Shown here: positions 7,971 to 17,691 of the stretch, piece after piece
Layout of the letters: each line of letters opens with the position of its first letter
How positions within the stretch are numbered: the first letter of the stretch is position 1
From: Terripilifer ovatus
Lineage (GTDB): Bacteria > Pseudomonadota > Alphaproteobacteria > Rhizobiales > Beijerinckiaceae
Direction of reading: 5' to 3'
Length of the DNA stretch: 64,000 nucleotides
Assembly (NCBI GenBank): GCA_029222685.1
Contig: JARHVB010000059.1
Span: forward strand, 205,545-269,544
Position numbers and translations under genes: made by a program
Notes under the pieces: generated by a model
Told to the model about the DNA's origin: nothing
The model's database searches: none
The model's input: the letters and a program-made list of their open reading frames with translations, nothing else

Positions 7971-9470
7971 TCAGATCTTCTGATTATACTCGCCGATGCC
8001 CGGATGCTGGCGGATGACAGCATCGACCGCCTTGAACATCTCGTGCATCCGCGCTTCCGCTGCCGGGCTTTCGACGACGACGACGAGTTCCGGCTTGTTG
8101 GATGAGGCGCGCACCAGGCCCCAGGTGCCGTCTTCCACCATGACGCGCACGCCATTGACGGTGATGATGTCGGTGATGGTCTGGCCGATGAGCTTCTCGC
8201 CTTTCTTGTGCATCTCCTGGAAATAGGCCGACACCTTGTCGACGACGCCGTATTTGGTTTCGTCATCGCAATGCGGCGACATCGTCGGCGAGCCCCATGT
8301 CTTCGGCAGGGCGCCGTAGAGTTCGGCCATCGTCTTTCCGGGATTGCGGTCGAGCATGTCGATGACGTGAATGGCGGTGAGGATGCCGTCGTCATAGCCG
8401 CGGCCGATCGGCGTGTTGAAGAAGAAATGGCCTGACTTCTCGAAACCGGCGAGCGCCTTGAGGTCGGTGACGCGGCGCTTGATGTAGGAATGGCCGGTCT
8501 TCCAGTAATCCGCCTTGACGCCGAGTTCTTTCAGCATTGGATCGGTGGCGAACAGGCCGGTCGATTTCACGTCGACGACGAAGGTCGGGTTCTTGTGGAT
8601 CTTAGCGAGATCGCGCGCGAGCATCACGCCGATCTTGTCGGCAAAGATCTCGTCGCCGTTGTTGTCGACAACGCCGCAGCGGTCGCCGTCGCCGTCGAAG
8701 CCGAGGCCGACATCGGCGCCGACTTCACGCACCTTTGCTGCCATGGCGTGCAGCATTTCCATGTCTTCGGGGTTGGGATTGTAGCGCGGGAATGTGTAGT
8801 CGAGCTCGACGTCCAGCGGCACGACTTCGCAGCCGAGCTTTTCCAGCACCTGCGGCGCGAAGGCGCCGGCCGTGCCGTTGCCGCAGGCGGCGACGACTTT
8901 CAGTTTGCGCTTGATCGGCGCCCGGTTGGTGAGATCGGCGATATAGCGGGCCGGAAAATTCTCGATGAAGCGGTAAGAGCCGCCGTCCGCATAGCGGAAC
9001 TTGCCTTCCAGCACGATGTCGCGCAGCCGGCCCATTTCGTCGGGCCCGAAGGTGACGGGGCGCTGCGCGCCCATTTTCACGCCGGTCCAGCCGTTGTCGT
9101 TATGCGAGGCCGTGACCATGGCGACGGCCGCGCAATCGAGATCGAACTGGGCGAAATAGGCCATCGGCGACAGCGCCAGGCCGATGTCCTTGACCTTGAT
9201 GCCGGCGGCCATCAGGCCGGTCACCAGGGCATATTTGATCGAGGCCGAATAGGAGCGGTAGTCGTGGCCGGTCGCGAGTTCCGGCTTGACGCCCATCTCG
9301 TGGATCAGCGTGCCCAGGCCGAGGCCCAGGGCCTGCACGCCCATCAGGTTGATTTCCTTGCCGAAAAGCCAGCGGGCATCATATTCGCGAAAACCGGTCG
9401 CCTTGACCATCGGGCTCGATTCGAAGGCGTAGGTGTTGGGCGTGAGTTGCGGCGCTGGCCTTGGATACAT
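7971..9470 (-). CDS. Phosphomannomutase/phosphoglucomutase (AlgC-like)
   Basis: This alpha-D-phosphohexomutase interconverts hexose 1- and 6-phosphates for exopolysaccharide, lipopolysaccharide or central sugar metabolism. The 499-residue protein has the phosphoserine loop TASHNDNGWTG (Ser122), the magnesium motif DGDGDR (about 259-264) and the sugar-binding region KSGHFFF. The C-terminal domain ends VVVVESPAAEARMHEM. Met at 9470 was chosen; a longer frame would add 24 residues without homology. Whether mannose or glucose phosphate is preferred cannot be told from sequence. Confidence 0.93.
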   Translation of the reverse strand: MYPRPAPQLTPNTYAFESSPMVKATGFREYDARWLFGKEINLMGVQALGLGLGTLIHEMGVKPELATGHDYRSYSASIKYALVTGLMAAGIKVKDIGLALSPMAYFAQFDLDCAAVAMVTASHNDNGWTGVKMGAQRPVTFGPDEMGRLRDIVLEGKFRYADGGSYRFIENFPARYIADLTNRAPIKRKLKVVAACGNGTAGAFAPQVLEKLGCEVVPLDVELDYTFPRYNPNPEDMEMLHAMAAKVREVGADVGLGFDGDGDRCGVVDNNGDEIFADKIGVMLARDLAKIHKNPTFVVDVKSTGLFATDPMLKELGVKADYWKTGHSYIKRRVTDLKALAGFEKSGHFFFNTPIGRGYDDGILTAIHVIDMLDRNPGKTMAELYGALPKTWGSPTMSPHCDDETKYGVVDKVSAYFQEMHKKGEKLIGQTITDIITVNGVRVMVEDGTWGLVRASSNKPELVVVVESPAAEARMHEMFKAVDAVIRQHPGIGEYNQKI

Positions 9471-9657
9471 GGAATTGCCTTTTCGTGATTGGAATAGTGG
9501 ACCGCCTCGGCTCGAAACATAAGGCAGGGCAGCAATCTGCACAGAAGCATAGGAGAGATTTACACTTGCCTAAGTGGCCGGAGTTTGACGCAAATCATCA
9601 CGCTTTCTGAACGACATGACGATGACGGCCAAGCCGCCGGTCATAAGCCGCGCCGGT

Positions 9658-10263
9658 TCAGGGGGTCAGAATAAGGCTGCGGTCGGCGACTTCGAAACTT
9701 TTGAGCTTGCTGAGGAAGCTCATGCCAAGCAGGCTCTGCTTCAATCTGCCTGCCGGCACCACAAGCGCCGCCACGTCGCGCACCAGGATATTGCCGACCC
9801 GTATCTCGCGCAATTGTGTTTTCGCGGTCATCAGATCGCCGTTCGCCGTTAAGACCTTGGCAGTGTAGTCGGAGGGCGCCGGGTTGATGCCCAATGCGGC
9901 AGCATCCTCATAAGTGAGGATGACCAGGGTCGCGCCCGTATCGACCAGCATTCTGATCCGCCGCCCGTCGATCTCCACATTGGAGAAATAATGCCCGGTC
10001 TCGTCGGCCGACAGACGCACCGGCCCGAAACCGCTCGCCGGTTGCGTCGGCGCGCGCGTGACGTCCTTGCCGGTGCCAGGAATGGCGACGGACGTCTGGA
10101 CGCGGAACCGGTCGATAAAATCCGAAAGTCCCGACAGGGACGGCTGCAGGGGGCCGGTTGCGGAAGCACCGGCAAGCTGCCCGCCCGATTTCGACAGCAG
10201 CATCGCCGCGCCGAGCGCGACGAGGCCGGCAATCGCGGCAAGTTTGACGGGCTTGTTGAGCAT
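9658..10263 (-). CDS. Retropepsin-like aspartic protease, TIGR02281 type
   Basis: The 201-residue protein has one N-terminal membrane segment (LAAIAGLVALGAAMLL) and a linker rich in Ser, Gly and Pro. A single retropepsin-like domain begins near residue 85. The active-site motif is VDTGAT inside MLVDTGATLVILTYEDA, and the flap-like stretch LGMSFLSKLKSFEV follows near the C-terminus. Such proteins dimerise to form the active site and are placed in the periplasm by the anchor. The gene is followed by mutS on the same strand upstream, with a 91-bp gap. Physiological substrates are unknown. Confidence 0.85.
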   Translation of the reverse strand: MLNKPVKLAAIAGLVALGAAMLLSKSGGQLAGASATGPLQPSLSGLSDFIDRFRVQTSVAIPGTGKDVTRAPTQPASGFGPVRLSADETGHYFSNVEIDGRRIRMLVDTGATLVILTYEDAAALGINPAPSDYTAKVLTANGDLMTAKTQLREIRVGNILVRDVAALVVPAGRLKQSLLGMSFLSKLKSFEVADRSLILTP

Positions 10264-10354
10264 GGTTGATTTTTACCATGCGTATGCCGGGCAAATGTTA
10301 ACGCGATCTGGGAGCCTCGGGCTTCAGGGCAGCGAGGTAAATAAAGTGTGAATG

Positions 10355-13063
10355 CTAACGCTCGGTTTCGCCGCTGCGCAGGCGCTTGATCGCGTAGAGC
10401 GCATCAAGCGCCGCGCGTGGGCTCAATTCGTCGGGAGACAGCGCATCGAGCGCCTGGCGCAGCGCGTCTGCCTTCGGTGGTGCCGGCGGCGGAGCAGCCG
10501 CGACCGCGAACAGCGGCAGGTCGTCGATCATGCGCTGCACCGGCGCGCGACGCTCGCCGGCTTCGAGTTCCGCCAGGATTGTCTGGGCCCGGTCGACCAC
10601 ATCCTGCGGCAGGCCGGCGAGGCGCGCCACCTGAATGCCGTAGGAGCGGTCGGCGGCGCCCTTCACCACTTCATGCAGGAACACCACCTGGCCGTTCCAA
10701 TCGGTCACCCGCATGGTGAGATTGACGAGCCGGGGCAGCTTCTTGGTCAGTTGCGTCAGCTCGTGGAAATGCGTCGCAAACAGCGTGCGCGAGCGATTGC
10801 GCTCGTGCAGGGATTCGATCGTCGCCCAGGCGATCGACAGGCCGTCGAAGGTCGCGGTGCCGCGCCCGATCTCGTCGAGAATGACAAGCGAGCGGTCGCC
10901 GGCCTGATTGAGGATGGCGGCGGTCTCGACCATTTCGACCATGAAGGTCGAGCGGCCGCGGGCCAGATCGTCGGCCGCCCCGACGCGTGAGAACAGCCGG
11001 TCGACCACGCCGATGCGCGCCTCGGCTGCGGGCACGAAAGACCCCATCTGCGCCAGAATGGCGATCAGCGCGTTCTGCCGCAGATAGGTCGATTTACCGG
11101 CCATGTTCGGGCCGGTCACCACGGCGATGAGGCCGGCTTGGTCTGTTGCCTGCGCCAACAGGCAATCGTTGCCGACAAAGGCCTCGCCGCGCTGCTTCAG
11201 CGATGCCTCGACCACGGGATGGCGGCCGCCCTCGATGGAGAAGACGTGGCTGGCGTCGACCATAGGCCGCGTCCAGTCGCGCGCTGCTGCAAGTTCGGCC
11301 AGAGCGGCCGCCACATCTATGCAGGCGAGCGCGGCCGACGCTGCCTTGATCGCCTCGCCCTGCGCCAGCACGCCGGCGGCAAGGCGGTCGAAGACTTCCA
11401 GCTCCAGCGCCAGGGCGCGGTCGGCAGCCGAGGCGATCTTCGATTCGAGTTCGCCCAGCTCTCTCGTCGAGAAGCGCATGGCGTCGGCCATGGTCTGGCG
11501 ATGGATGAATTCCGTGTCGAAGGGCGGGCGCAGCATTTTCTCGCCCTGCGCCTGCTGCACCTCGATGAAGAAGCCGAGGAAATTATTGTGCTTGATGCGC
11601 AACTGGCGCGTGCCGGCGATTTCGCTGTAGCGCGTCTGCAAGCCGGCGATGACCCGCCGGCTTTCGTCGCGGAGTGCGCGTGTTTCATCGAGCGCCGGCT
11701 CGAATTCCTTGCGCACGAAGCCGCCGTCGCGGCGGTTTAGCGGCAGCTCGTCGGCGAGCGCCTGGGTCAGCAGATCGACAAGCGTCGGCGGCACAAGGCC
11801 GGCGTCACGCGCGGCCGCGACGACATGGCTCGGCGCGTCGGGAAGATGAGCGAGGCTTTGCGAGACCTCGCGCGCGGCGCGCAGGCCATCGCGCAGCGCC
11901 GCCAGATCACGCGGGCCGCCGCGCCCCAGCGCCAGCCGCGAAAACGAGCGGGCGATATCGGGCGCGGCCTTCAGCTTCGCGCGCGTCTGCGCCCGCAACT
12001 CCGGTTCGCCCAGGAAAAATGCCACCGCGTCTGCCCGCGCGGCAATCTCGGCAGGGTCGGTCAACGGCCCCGCCAGCCGCTCGGCGAGAAGCCGGCCGCC
12101 GGCCGGGGTCACGCTCATGTCGATGCAGGCGATCAGCGAACCGTCGCGATGGCCCGACAGGGTGCGGGTCAATTCCAGATTGGCGCGCGTCGCCGCGTCG
12201 ATCTCCATCGTCGCGCCACGGCGGAACCGCACTGGAAATCCCAAAGGCGGCTTGGCGCCGATCTGCGTGCGCTCGATATAGACGATGGCTGCCGCCGCGG
12301 CGGCCGTTTCGGCCCGCGACAGGGCGCCGAACCCGTCGAGGGTCGCCACCGCGAAATAATCCATCAGCCGGCGCTCGGCCGACCCGTCCGGCGCGTCACG
12401 ACCGACGGGTGCGATGGCGATGCGGGTTTCCTCCAGCATGCGGCGCAGCCGGTCGTCGCTCCAGATCGCCTCGCCGACGATGATCTCGGAGGGCTCGATG
12501 CGGGCGATCTCGGCCGCCAGCGCGCTTTCGCCGGCCTCGCTCAAGGTAAAGGCACCGGTGGAAATATCCGCCGCCGCAATTCCGTAGCTCCATTCGGCCT
12601 CGGAGACGCGGACCCTTGCGATGGCCAGGAGCGCGTTGGCGCGGCCGGGCTCGAGCAGCCGGTCCTCGGTGATCGTGCCCGGCGTCACCAGGCGCACCAC
12701 GCCGCGCTGCACCACCGATTTATTGCCGCGCTTGCGCGCCTCCGCCGGGTCTTCCGTCTGCTCGCAGACGGCGACCCGGTGGCCGAGGCCGATGAGCCGC
12801 TGCAGATAGTCGTCGGCGCGCTCCACCGGCACGCCGCACATGGGAATATCGTCGCCCAGGTGCTTGCCGCGCTTGGTCAGTACGATGCCGAGCGCCCGGC
12901 TGGCGATTTCGGCGTCCGCGAAGAACAATTCGTAGAAATCGCCCATGCGGTAGAACAGCAGGCAGTCCGGATTGGCCGCCTTGATCTCCACATATTGCGC
13001 CATCATCGGCGTGACGCGGGTGTCCGCGTCGCGGGGGGCGGCCTTGGCTACGGAATTGGACAT
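10355..13063 (-). CDS. mutS: DNA mismatch repair protein MutS
   Basis: MutS recognises mismatches and small loops and signals to MutL. In the 902-residue protein the mismatch-binding domain contains YRMGDFYELFF with the conserved Phe-x-Glu near residue 40. The ATPase domain holds the Walker A GPNMAGKST (about 648-656), the Walker B region LVILDEIGRGTATFDG (about 720-735) and ATHFHELTQL. Length and domain order fit MutS1. The gene is divergent from maeB. Confidence 0.98.
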   Translation of the reverse strand: MSNSVAKAAPRDADTRVTPMMAQYVEIKAANPDCLLFYRMGDFYELFFADAEIASRALGIVLTKRGKHLGDDIPMCGVPVERADDYLQRLIGLGHRVAVCEQTEDPAEARKRGNKSVVQRGVVRLVTPGTITEDRLLEPGRANALLAIARVRVSEAEWSYGIAAADISTGAFTLSEAGESALAAEIARIEPSEIIVGEAIWSDDRLRRMLEETRIAIAPVGRDAPDGSAERRLMDYFAVATLDGFGALSRAETAAAAAAIVYIERTQIGAKPPLGFPVRFRRGATMEIDAATRANLELTRTLSGHRDGSLIACIDMSVTPAGGRLLAERLAGPLTDPAEIAARADAVAFFLGEPELRAQTRAKLKAAPDIARSFSRLALGRGGPRDLAALRDGLRAAREVSQSLAHLPDAPSHVVAAARDAGLVPPTLVDLLTQALADELPLNRRDGGFVRKEFEPALDETRALRDESRRVIAGLQTRYSEIAGTRQLRIKHNNFLGFFIEVQQAQGEKMLRPPFDTEFIHRQTMADAMRFSTRELGELESKIASAADRALALELEVFDRLAAGVLAQGEAIKAASAALACIDVAAALAELAAARDWTRPMVDASHVFSIEGGRHPVVEASLKQRGEAFVGNDCLLAQATDQAGLIAVVTGPNMAGKSTYLRQNALIAILAQMGSFVPAAEARIGVVDRLFSRVGAADDLARGRSTFMVEMVETAAILNQAGDRSLVILDEIGRGTATFDGLSIAWATIESLHERNRSRTLFATHFHELTQLTKKLPRLVNLTMRVTDWNGQVVFLHEVVKGAADRSYGIQVARLAGLPQDVVDRAQTILAELEAGERRAPVQRMIDDLPLFAVAAAPPPAPPKADALRQALDALSPDELSPRAALDALYAIKRLRSGETER

Positions 13064-13167
13064 GCCGGGACGCTAGCAAAGCCTGTTCGCAGTTGCACCT
13101 TGGCGGCGGCGCAATTCACCACATTAACGATAGAAGCTCAGCGATAATTCCACGGCATCGTCGCGCT

Positions 13168-13176
13168 TGTGGATAA
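13168..13176 (-). promoter_or_regulatory. Perfect DnaA-box sequence (TTATCCACA)
   Basis: The plus strand reads tgtggataa, the exact reverse complement of the consensus DnaA box. It lies in the 174-bp divergent gap between mutS and maeB. A single box without an AT-rich unwinding region or further boxes does not indicate a replication origin. It may be a chance match or a DnaA-controlled promoter. Confidence 0.3.
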
Positions 13177-13237
13177 CCCGCGGCTCGGCATAAGGTGATC
13201 GTTCTTGTCAGAAAATACAGGGATTTGAAGCGAGCCC

Positions 13238-15532
13238 ATGGCCGACGACACCGCCAACCGCCCAATACCGCCAAAGCGCCAGGCCATTACCGATCAGGAA
13301 GCGCTGCTGTTCCATTCGCGCGGCAGGCCCGGCAAGCTCGAAATCATGGCCACCAAGCCCATGGCCACCGCGCGCGATCTGTCGCTCGCCTATTCGCCCG
13401 GCGTCGCCATTCCGGTGCTGGCGATCGCGGCCGACCCGGCGACGGCGTTCGATTACACCACCCGCGGCAATATGGTCGCCGTCATCACCAACGGCACTGC
13501 CATCCTCGGCCTCGGCAATCTCGGCGCTTTGGCCTCCAAACCGGTGATGGAAGGCAAGGCGGTGCTGTTCAAGCGCTTCGCCGACATCGATTCCATCGAT
13601 CTCGAGGTCGACACCGAGGATCCGGAGCAGTTCATCAACGCCGTGCGCTACCTCGGCCCATCCTTCGGCGGCATCAACCTGGAGGACATCAAGGCGCCGG
13701 AATGCTTCATCATCGAGGAGAAGCTGCGCGAGCTCATGGACATTCCGGTGTTCCATGACGACCAGCACGGCACCGCGATCATCGCCGCCGCCGGCATCCT
13801 CAACGCTTTGAAGCTGACCGGCCGCGACATCAAGACGACGAAGCTCGTGTGCAACGGCGCCGGCGCCGCCGGCATCGCCTGCCTCGATCTTATCAAGTCG
13901 ATCGGCTTCGCGCCGGAAAACATCATCCTGTGCGACACCAAGGGCGTCATCTATCGCGGCCGAACCGAGGGCATGAACCAGTGGAAATCCGCCCACGCGG
14001 TCGTCACCGATAAGCGCACCCTGGCGGAAGCCCTGGACGGCGCCGACATTTTCTTCGGTCTGTCGGTCAAGGGCGCCCTGACGCCCGAGATGGTGAAATC
14101 CATGGCCAAGGACCCGATCATTTTCGCCATGGCCAATCCCGACCCGGAGATCACGCCGGAGGAGGCCCAGGCCGTGCGCGATGATTGCATCGTCGCCACC
14201 GGCCGTTCCGACTATCCCAATCAGGTCAACAACGTCCTCGGCTTTCCCTACATCTTCCGCGGTGCGCTTGATGTGCGCGCCACCACGATCAACATGGAAA
14301 TGAAGATCGCGGCCACCATGGCGCTCGCCAAGCTGGCGCAGGAGGATGTGCCCGACGAAGTGGCGGCGGCCTATCAGGGCGCGAGGCCGCGCTTCGGCCG
14401 CGACTATATCATTCCGGTGCCGTTCGATCCGCGTCTCATCAGCGTCATCCCCTCGGCGGTCGCCAAGGCGGCGATGGAGACCGGCGTCGCGCGCCGGCCG
14501 ATTATCGATATGGAAGCCTATGGACACCAATTGTCGGCGCGGCGCGATCCGGTCGCGGGGATCCTGCAGCGCATCGTCCAGCGCGTGCGCCGTTTTCCCA
14601 AGCGCGTCGTCTTCGCCGAGGGCGAGGAAGAGCAGGTCATCCGTGCCGCCGTGTCTTTCGCCAATCAGGAAATGGGCACGGCCATTCTGGTCGGCCGTGA
14701 GGATCGCGTGCAGCAGGCCGCGGCGCTCGCCGGCATTGATCTCTCCGACAAGTCGATCGAGATCAACAATGCGCGCCTGTCGAAGCGCAACAACGCCTAT
14801 GCGGAGTTTCTCTACGAACGGCTGCAGCGCAAGGGCTTTCTGTTCCGCGACTGCATGCGGCTGGTCAACCAGGACCGCAATTACTTCGCATCCACCATGG
14901 TGGCACTCGGCGATGCGGATGCCATGGTCACCGGCATGACACGCAATTTCTCGACCGCGCTCGATGAAGTGCGCCGGGTCATCGATCCCAAGCCAGGCCA
15001 TCGCCTGATGGGCGCGTCGCTGGTGCTGGCGCGCGGCCGCGCGGTCCTCGTCGCCGATACGGCGATCACCGAAATGCCGACGGCAGAAGAGATTGCCCAG
15101 ATCGCTATCGAATCCGCCGGCGTCGCCCGCAGATTGGGTTATGAACCCCGCGTTGCGCTCCTCGCCTTCGCAACCTTCGGCCATCCGCCGGGCGAACGCT
15201 CGGCCAGGGTGCAGGAGGCGGTGAAGATCCTCGACAGCATGCGGCTCGATTTCGAATACGACGGCGAAATGGCCGCCGACGTGGCGCTCAATCGCGAGCT
15301 GATGCGCGCCTATCCGTTCTGCCGCCTCACCGATACGGCCAATGTGCTGGTCATGCCGGCGTTCCATTCGGCGTCCATCAGCACCAAAATGCTGCAGGAA
15401 CTCGGCGGCGGCACCGTGATCGGTCCGCTGATCGTCGGCCTCGACAAGCCGGTGCAGTTCATCTCGATGAGCGCCAAGGATTCAGAGATCGTCAACATGG
15501 CGGCGCTGGCGGCGTTCAACATCGGCGGGTAG
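13238..15532 (+). CDS. maeB: NADP-dependent malic enzyme with phosphotransacetylase-like domain
   Basis: Malic enzyme oxidatively decarboxylates malate to pyruvate with NADP. The first 430 residues or so carry the malic-enzyme signatures: YSPGVA, DIDSIDLEVDTEDPEQF, VFHDDQHGTAI and the Rossmann motif NGAGAAGIACL. Residues from about 440 to 764 resemble phosphate acetyltransferase (VFAEGEEEQVIRAA, then TFGHPPGERSARVQEAV). In this family that domain is usually an allosteric module that senses acetyl-CoA. The 764-residue length fits MaeB. The gene ends just before a perfect hairpin. Confidence 0.96.
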   Translation: MADDTANRPIPPKRQAITDQEALLFHSRGRPGKLEIMATKPMATARDLSLAYSPGVAIPVLAIAADPATAFDYTTRGNMVAVITNGTAILGLGNLGALASKPVMEGKAVLFKRFADIDSIDLEVDTEDPEQFINAVRYLGPSFGGINLEDIKAPECFIIEEKLRELMDIPVFHDDQHGTAIIAAAGILNALKLTGRDIKTTKLVCNGAGAAGIACLDLIKSIGFAPENIILCDTKGVIYRGRTEGMNQWKSAHAVVTDKRTLAEALDGADIFFGLSVKGALTPEMVKSMAKDPIIFAMANPDPEITPEEAQAVRDDCIVATGRSDYPNQVNNVLGFPYIFRGALDVRATTINMEMKIAATMALAKLAQEDVPDEVAAAYQGARPRFGRDYIIPVPFDPRLISVIPSAVAKAAMETGVARRPIIDMEAYGHQLSARRDPVAGILQRIVQRVRRFPKRVVFAEGEEEQVIRAAVSFANQEMGTAILVGREDRVQQAAALAGIDLSDKSIEINNARLSKRNNAYAEFLYERLQRKGFLFRDCMRLVNQDRNYFASTMVALGDADAMVTGMTRNFSTALDEVRRVIDPKPGHRLMGASLVLARGRAVLVADTAITEMPTAEEIAQIAIESAGVARRLGYEPRVALLAFATFGHPPGERSARVQEAVKILDSMRLDFEYDGEMAADVALNRELMRAYPFCRLTDTANVLVMPAFHSASISTKMLQELGGGTVIGPLIVGLDKPVQFISMSAKDSEIVNMAALAAFNIGG

Positions 15533-15541
15533 GCGCACAGC

Positions 15542-15573
15542 GGCTCCTTCTCCCGCGCGCGGGAGAAGGAGCC
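15542..15573. terminator. 16-bp perfect loopless palindrome after maeB
   Basis: The arms ggctccttctcccgcg (15542-15557) and its exact reverse complement (15558-15573) lie between converging maeB and the Bug receptor gene. The core ccttctcccgcg is repeated at 56474-56497, so this is a dispersed repeat (family C) that may work as a bidirectional terminator. Confidence 0.65.
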
Positions 15574-15577
15574 TGCG

Positions 15578-16612
15578 CTACTTGATATACTGCGCCACGC
15601 TGTCGACCACATCGCGCGGCGTCTCGACCAGTTCGTCGATGAGCGACGTCAGCTTCTCCGCGCTCACCGGCTCCACCCTGAACCGCAGCTTGCGCGCCTC
15701 ATCCAGGAACTCCGGGTCCTGCATGGTCGCGGCGAAGGCGTCGCGCAGGGCCTTCAGACGCGCCGGCGGCAGGCCCGGTGGCGCCACGAACGGCCGCCCT
15801 ATGCCCTGCCCGGCATAGAGGAAGCGCAGCACCGCGCGCTCCTTGTCGTTTCGCGCCAGTTCGTTGACGAAGGGCACGCCGGCAAGGTCTGGATGCGGTG
15901 CCGCGCCGCCCTGGACGAGGGCGTTGAAGTATCTGCTCTGCAGCCAGCCCGGCTGCTTCTCGTTGATGCTGTCATAGCTTTCGCAGATGCCGTCGACCTC
16001 GCCACGCTCCATGGCGAGAAACACGTCGACCGAGTTCTGGAAGCCGGCGATCACCTTGAATTTGGTGCCGAACAATCCGTTGAGCGCGCGCGGATAGACA
16101 TGCGTGCCGGTACCTGCCCCCGTGTCGCCGACGATCAGTTCTTTCTGGAACAGGTCTTTCAAACTGGTGACCTGCGCCTTCTTGTTGGATATGCAGACGC
16201 TGGTCTCGGTCGTCGGGCTGCCGAGCCAGTTCATCTTCTCCGGATCGAACCGTGCGAGCGCCGGCGCCATCACCGGCGCCAGCGGTGCGTCCCGCGTCAG
16301 GATGCCGAACGTCGAGCCGTCCTTCGGCGCGACCGCATAGAGATGCCCGGCCGCGGCGATGCCGCCGCCCGCCGGCATGTTCTGCGGCACGACGGACGGA
16401 TTGCCGGGAATATGCTTGCCGATATGGCGGCCGACGACCCGGCCCCAGCGGTCATAACCGCCGCCGGCGGCCGCTGCGATGACGAGGATGACGTTGCGGC
16501 TGGCGTAGAACGCGGCCTCGCTTTGCTGCGCCTGCGCAGCCGATGAAGCGCCGGTCGCGACAATCATGCTGATCAGTGCCGCGCCCGCGGCTTTCCTGAA
16601 ACATCCCGCCAT
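15578..16612 (-). CDS. Bug/TctC-type periplasmic solute receptor
   Basis: The 344-residue protein has a signal peptide ending SSAAQAQ and the fold of tripartite tricarboxylate transporter receptors (VVPQNMPAGGGIAAAGHLY, then PKDGSTFGIL). These proteins bind small carboxylates or aromatic acids in the periplasm. The ATG at 16612 is preceded by a strong GGGAGGA ribosome binding site; an in-frame TTG four codons earlier overlaps that site and was rejected. It is the last gene of a minus-strand run with the Rieske oxygenase, GntR regulator and reductase, 92 bp after the reductase. It therefore probably binds the substrate of that oxygenase. No TctA/TctB partners are adjacent. Its sequence is closest in style to the 54969 receptor, with an extended PPGLPPARLKAL C-terminal lobe. 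Confidence 0.88.
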   Translation of the reverse strand: MAGCFRKAAGAALISMIVATGASSAAQAQQSEAAFYASRNVILVIAAAAGGGYDRWGRVVGRHIGKHIPGNPSVVPQNMPAGGGIAAAGHLYAVAPKDGSTFGILTRDAPLAPVMAPALARFDPEKMNWLGSPTTETSVCISNKKAQVTSLKDLFQKELIVGDTGAGTGTHVYPRALNGLFGTKFKVIAGFQNSVDVFLAMERGEVDGICESYDSINEKQPGWLQSRYFNALVQGGAAPHPDLAGVPFVNELARNDKERAVLRFLYAGQGIGRPFVAPPGLPPARLKALRDAFAATMQDPEFLDEARKLRFRVEPVSAEKLTSLIDELVETPRDVVDSVAQYIK

Positions 16613-16704
16613 ATTTCCTCCCAACGGCCGCGTCTGGCGCGTCGATTTTGAGAGGCAAGTCTAGCGCACCCGAAAGGCGTAGGCTACTTGACTATTCGGT
16701 CGTC

Positions 16705-17679
16705 TCAATCGGGAGTGTAGCCGGTATCGATCGAGATCGTGCCGCCGGCGACCCGCGAGACGCAGGCGCACATGCGCAGGCCTTCGTTTCGTTCGCTGTC
16801 CGACAGGAACACGTCGCGATGGTCGATCTCGCCTTCGCAGGCAAGAATATCCACCGTGCACAAGCCGCATTCGCCGCGCTTGCAATCGCTCATCACATCG
16901 ACGCCGGCGCTTGCCAGCGCATCGGCCATGGATTGATCGGCCGGCACTTCGATCTCGACGCCAAGCGCGGGCACCAGCACGCGGAAGGGTTCCGCAGCAA
17001 AGGCGCCGCTGGAGCCGAAGGTCTCGCTGCGCAGCCGCGACATCGGCCGGCCTGCGGCGCGCCAGGCCTTGCGGAAGGCGTCGACCAGGGACAGCGGCCC
17101 GCACAGATAGATTTCCGCGTCGGCCGGCATGGCGGCGACTTCGGCGGCGGCGTCGATACGTGTGCCTTCATCAGAGACGAAGAAGCGCGCGTTGGTCCCA
17201 AGTGCGCCCTGCATCTCGTTGGCGAAGGCCAGTTCGCTGCGCGTCCTGGCAGCCTGCAGTAGGCGCACCTTCTCGCCGCGCTTCGCGAGGGCCAGCGCCA
17301 TCGAATGGATCGGCGTTACGCCGATGCCGCCGGCGACGAGCACATAATCGCTTGCCTGCCACGACAGGCTGAAATGATTGTGCGGCTCGCTGACGCTGAG
17401 CCGCGCGCCGACAGCGCAATCGTGCATATAGGCCGAGCCGCCGCGGCCGTTCGGATCGCGTTTGACGGCAATGCGGTAGACATGGGGATCGGGCGCGCCG
17501 ACGAGCGAATAGGAACGCGTGTCGACGCCGCTGCCGATCGGCAGCGACAGGTTGAGATGGGCGCCCGGCGTCCAGGGTAGCGCGCCGCCTTCCGGCGCGA
17601 TCTCGATCAGCCGCACGGTCGGCGAGACGTCGCGCACGGCGGCGATGCGGGCGGGGGAATAATGCACGGAAAATCGCAT
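16705..17679 (-). CDS. VanB/PDR-type oxygenase reductase with C-terminal 2Fe-2S domain
   Basis: This 324-residue electron-transfer protein would supply the Rieske oxygenase encoded upstream. It has a flavin-binding barrel (RSYSL at 55-59), an NAD-binding domain (AGGIGVTP, about 116-123, and YLCGPL near 191) and a plant-type ferredoxin domain. The cluster ligands are Cys266, Cys271, Cys274 and a later Cys near 304 (in RMCACVS). Domain order and size match vanillate demethylase reductase and phthalate dioxygenase reductase. It starts 12 bp after the GntR gene. Confidence 0.9.
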   Translation of the reverse strand: MRFSVHYSPARIAAVRDVSPTVRLIEIAPEGGALPWTPGAHLNLSLPIGSGVDTRSYSLVGAPDPHVYRIAVKRDPNGRGGSAYMHDCAVGARLSVSEPHNHFSLSWQASDYVLVAGGIGVTPIHSMALALAKRGEKVRLLQAARTRSELAFANEMQGALGTNARFFVSDEGTRIDAAAEVAAMPADAEIYLCGPLSLVDAFRKAWRAAGRPMSRLRSETFGSSGAFAAEPFRVLVPALGVEIEVPADQSMADALASAGVDVMSDCKRGECGLCTVDILACEGEIDHRDVFLSDSERNEGLRMCACVSRVAGGTISIDTGYTPD

Positions 17680-17691
17680 GAGATTTTTCCT

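Noticed and set aside
13168..13176. Replication origin near the perfect DnaA box
   Set aside because: Only one box was seen, without an AT-rich unwinding region, dnaA or other origin genes.
13208..15367. 719-codon open frame on the minus strand
   Set aside because: It is antisense to maeB, with no recognisable domain and composition typical of a high-GC shadow frame.
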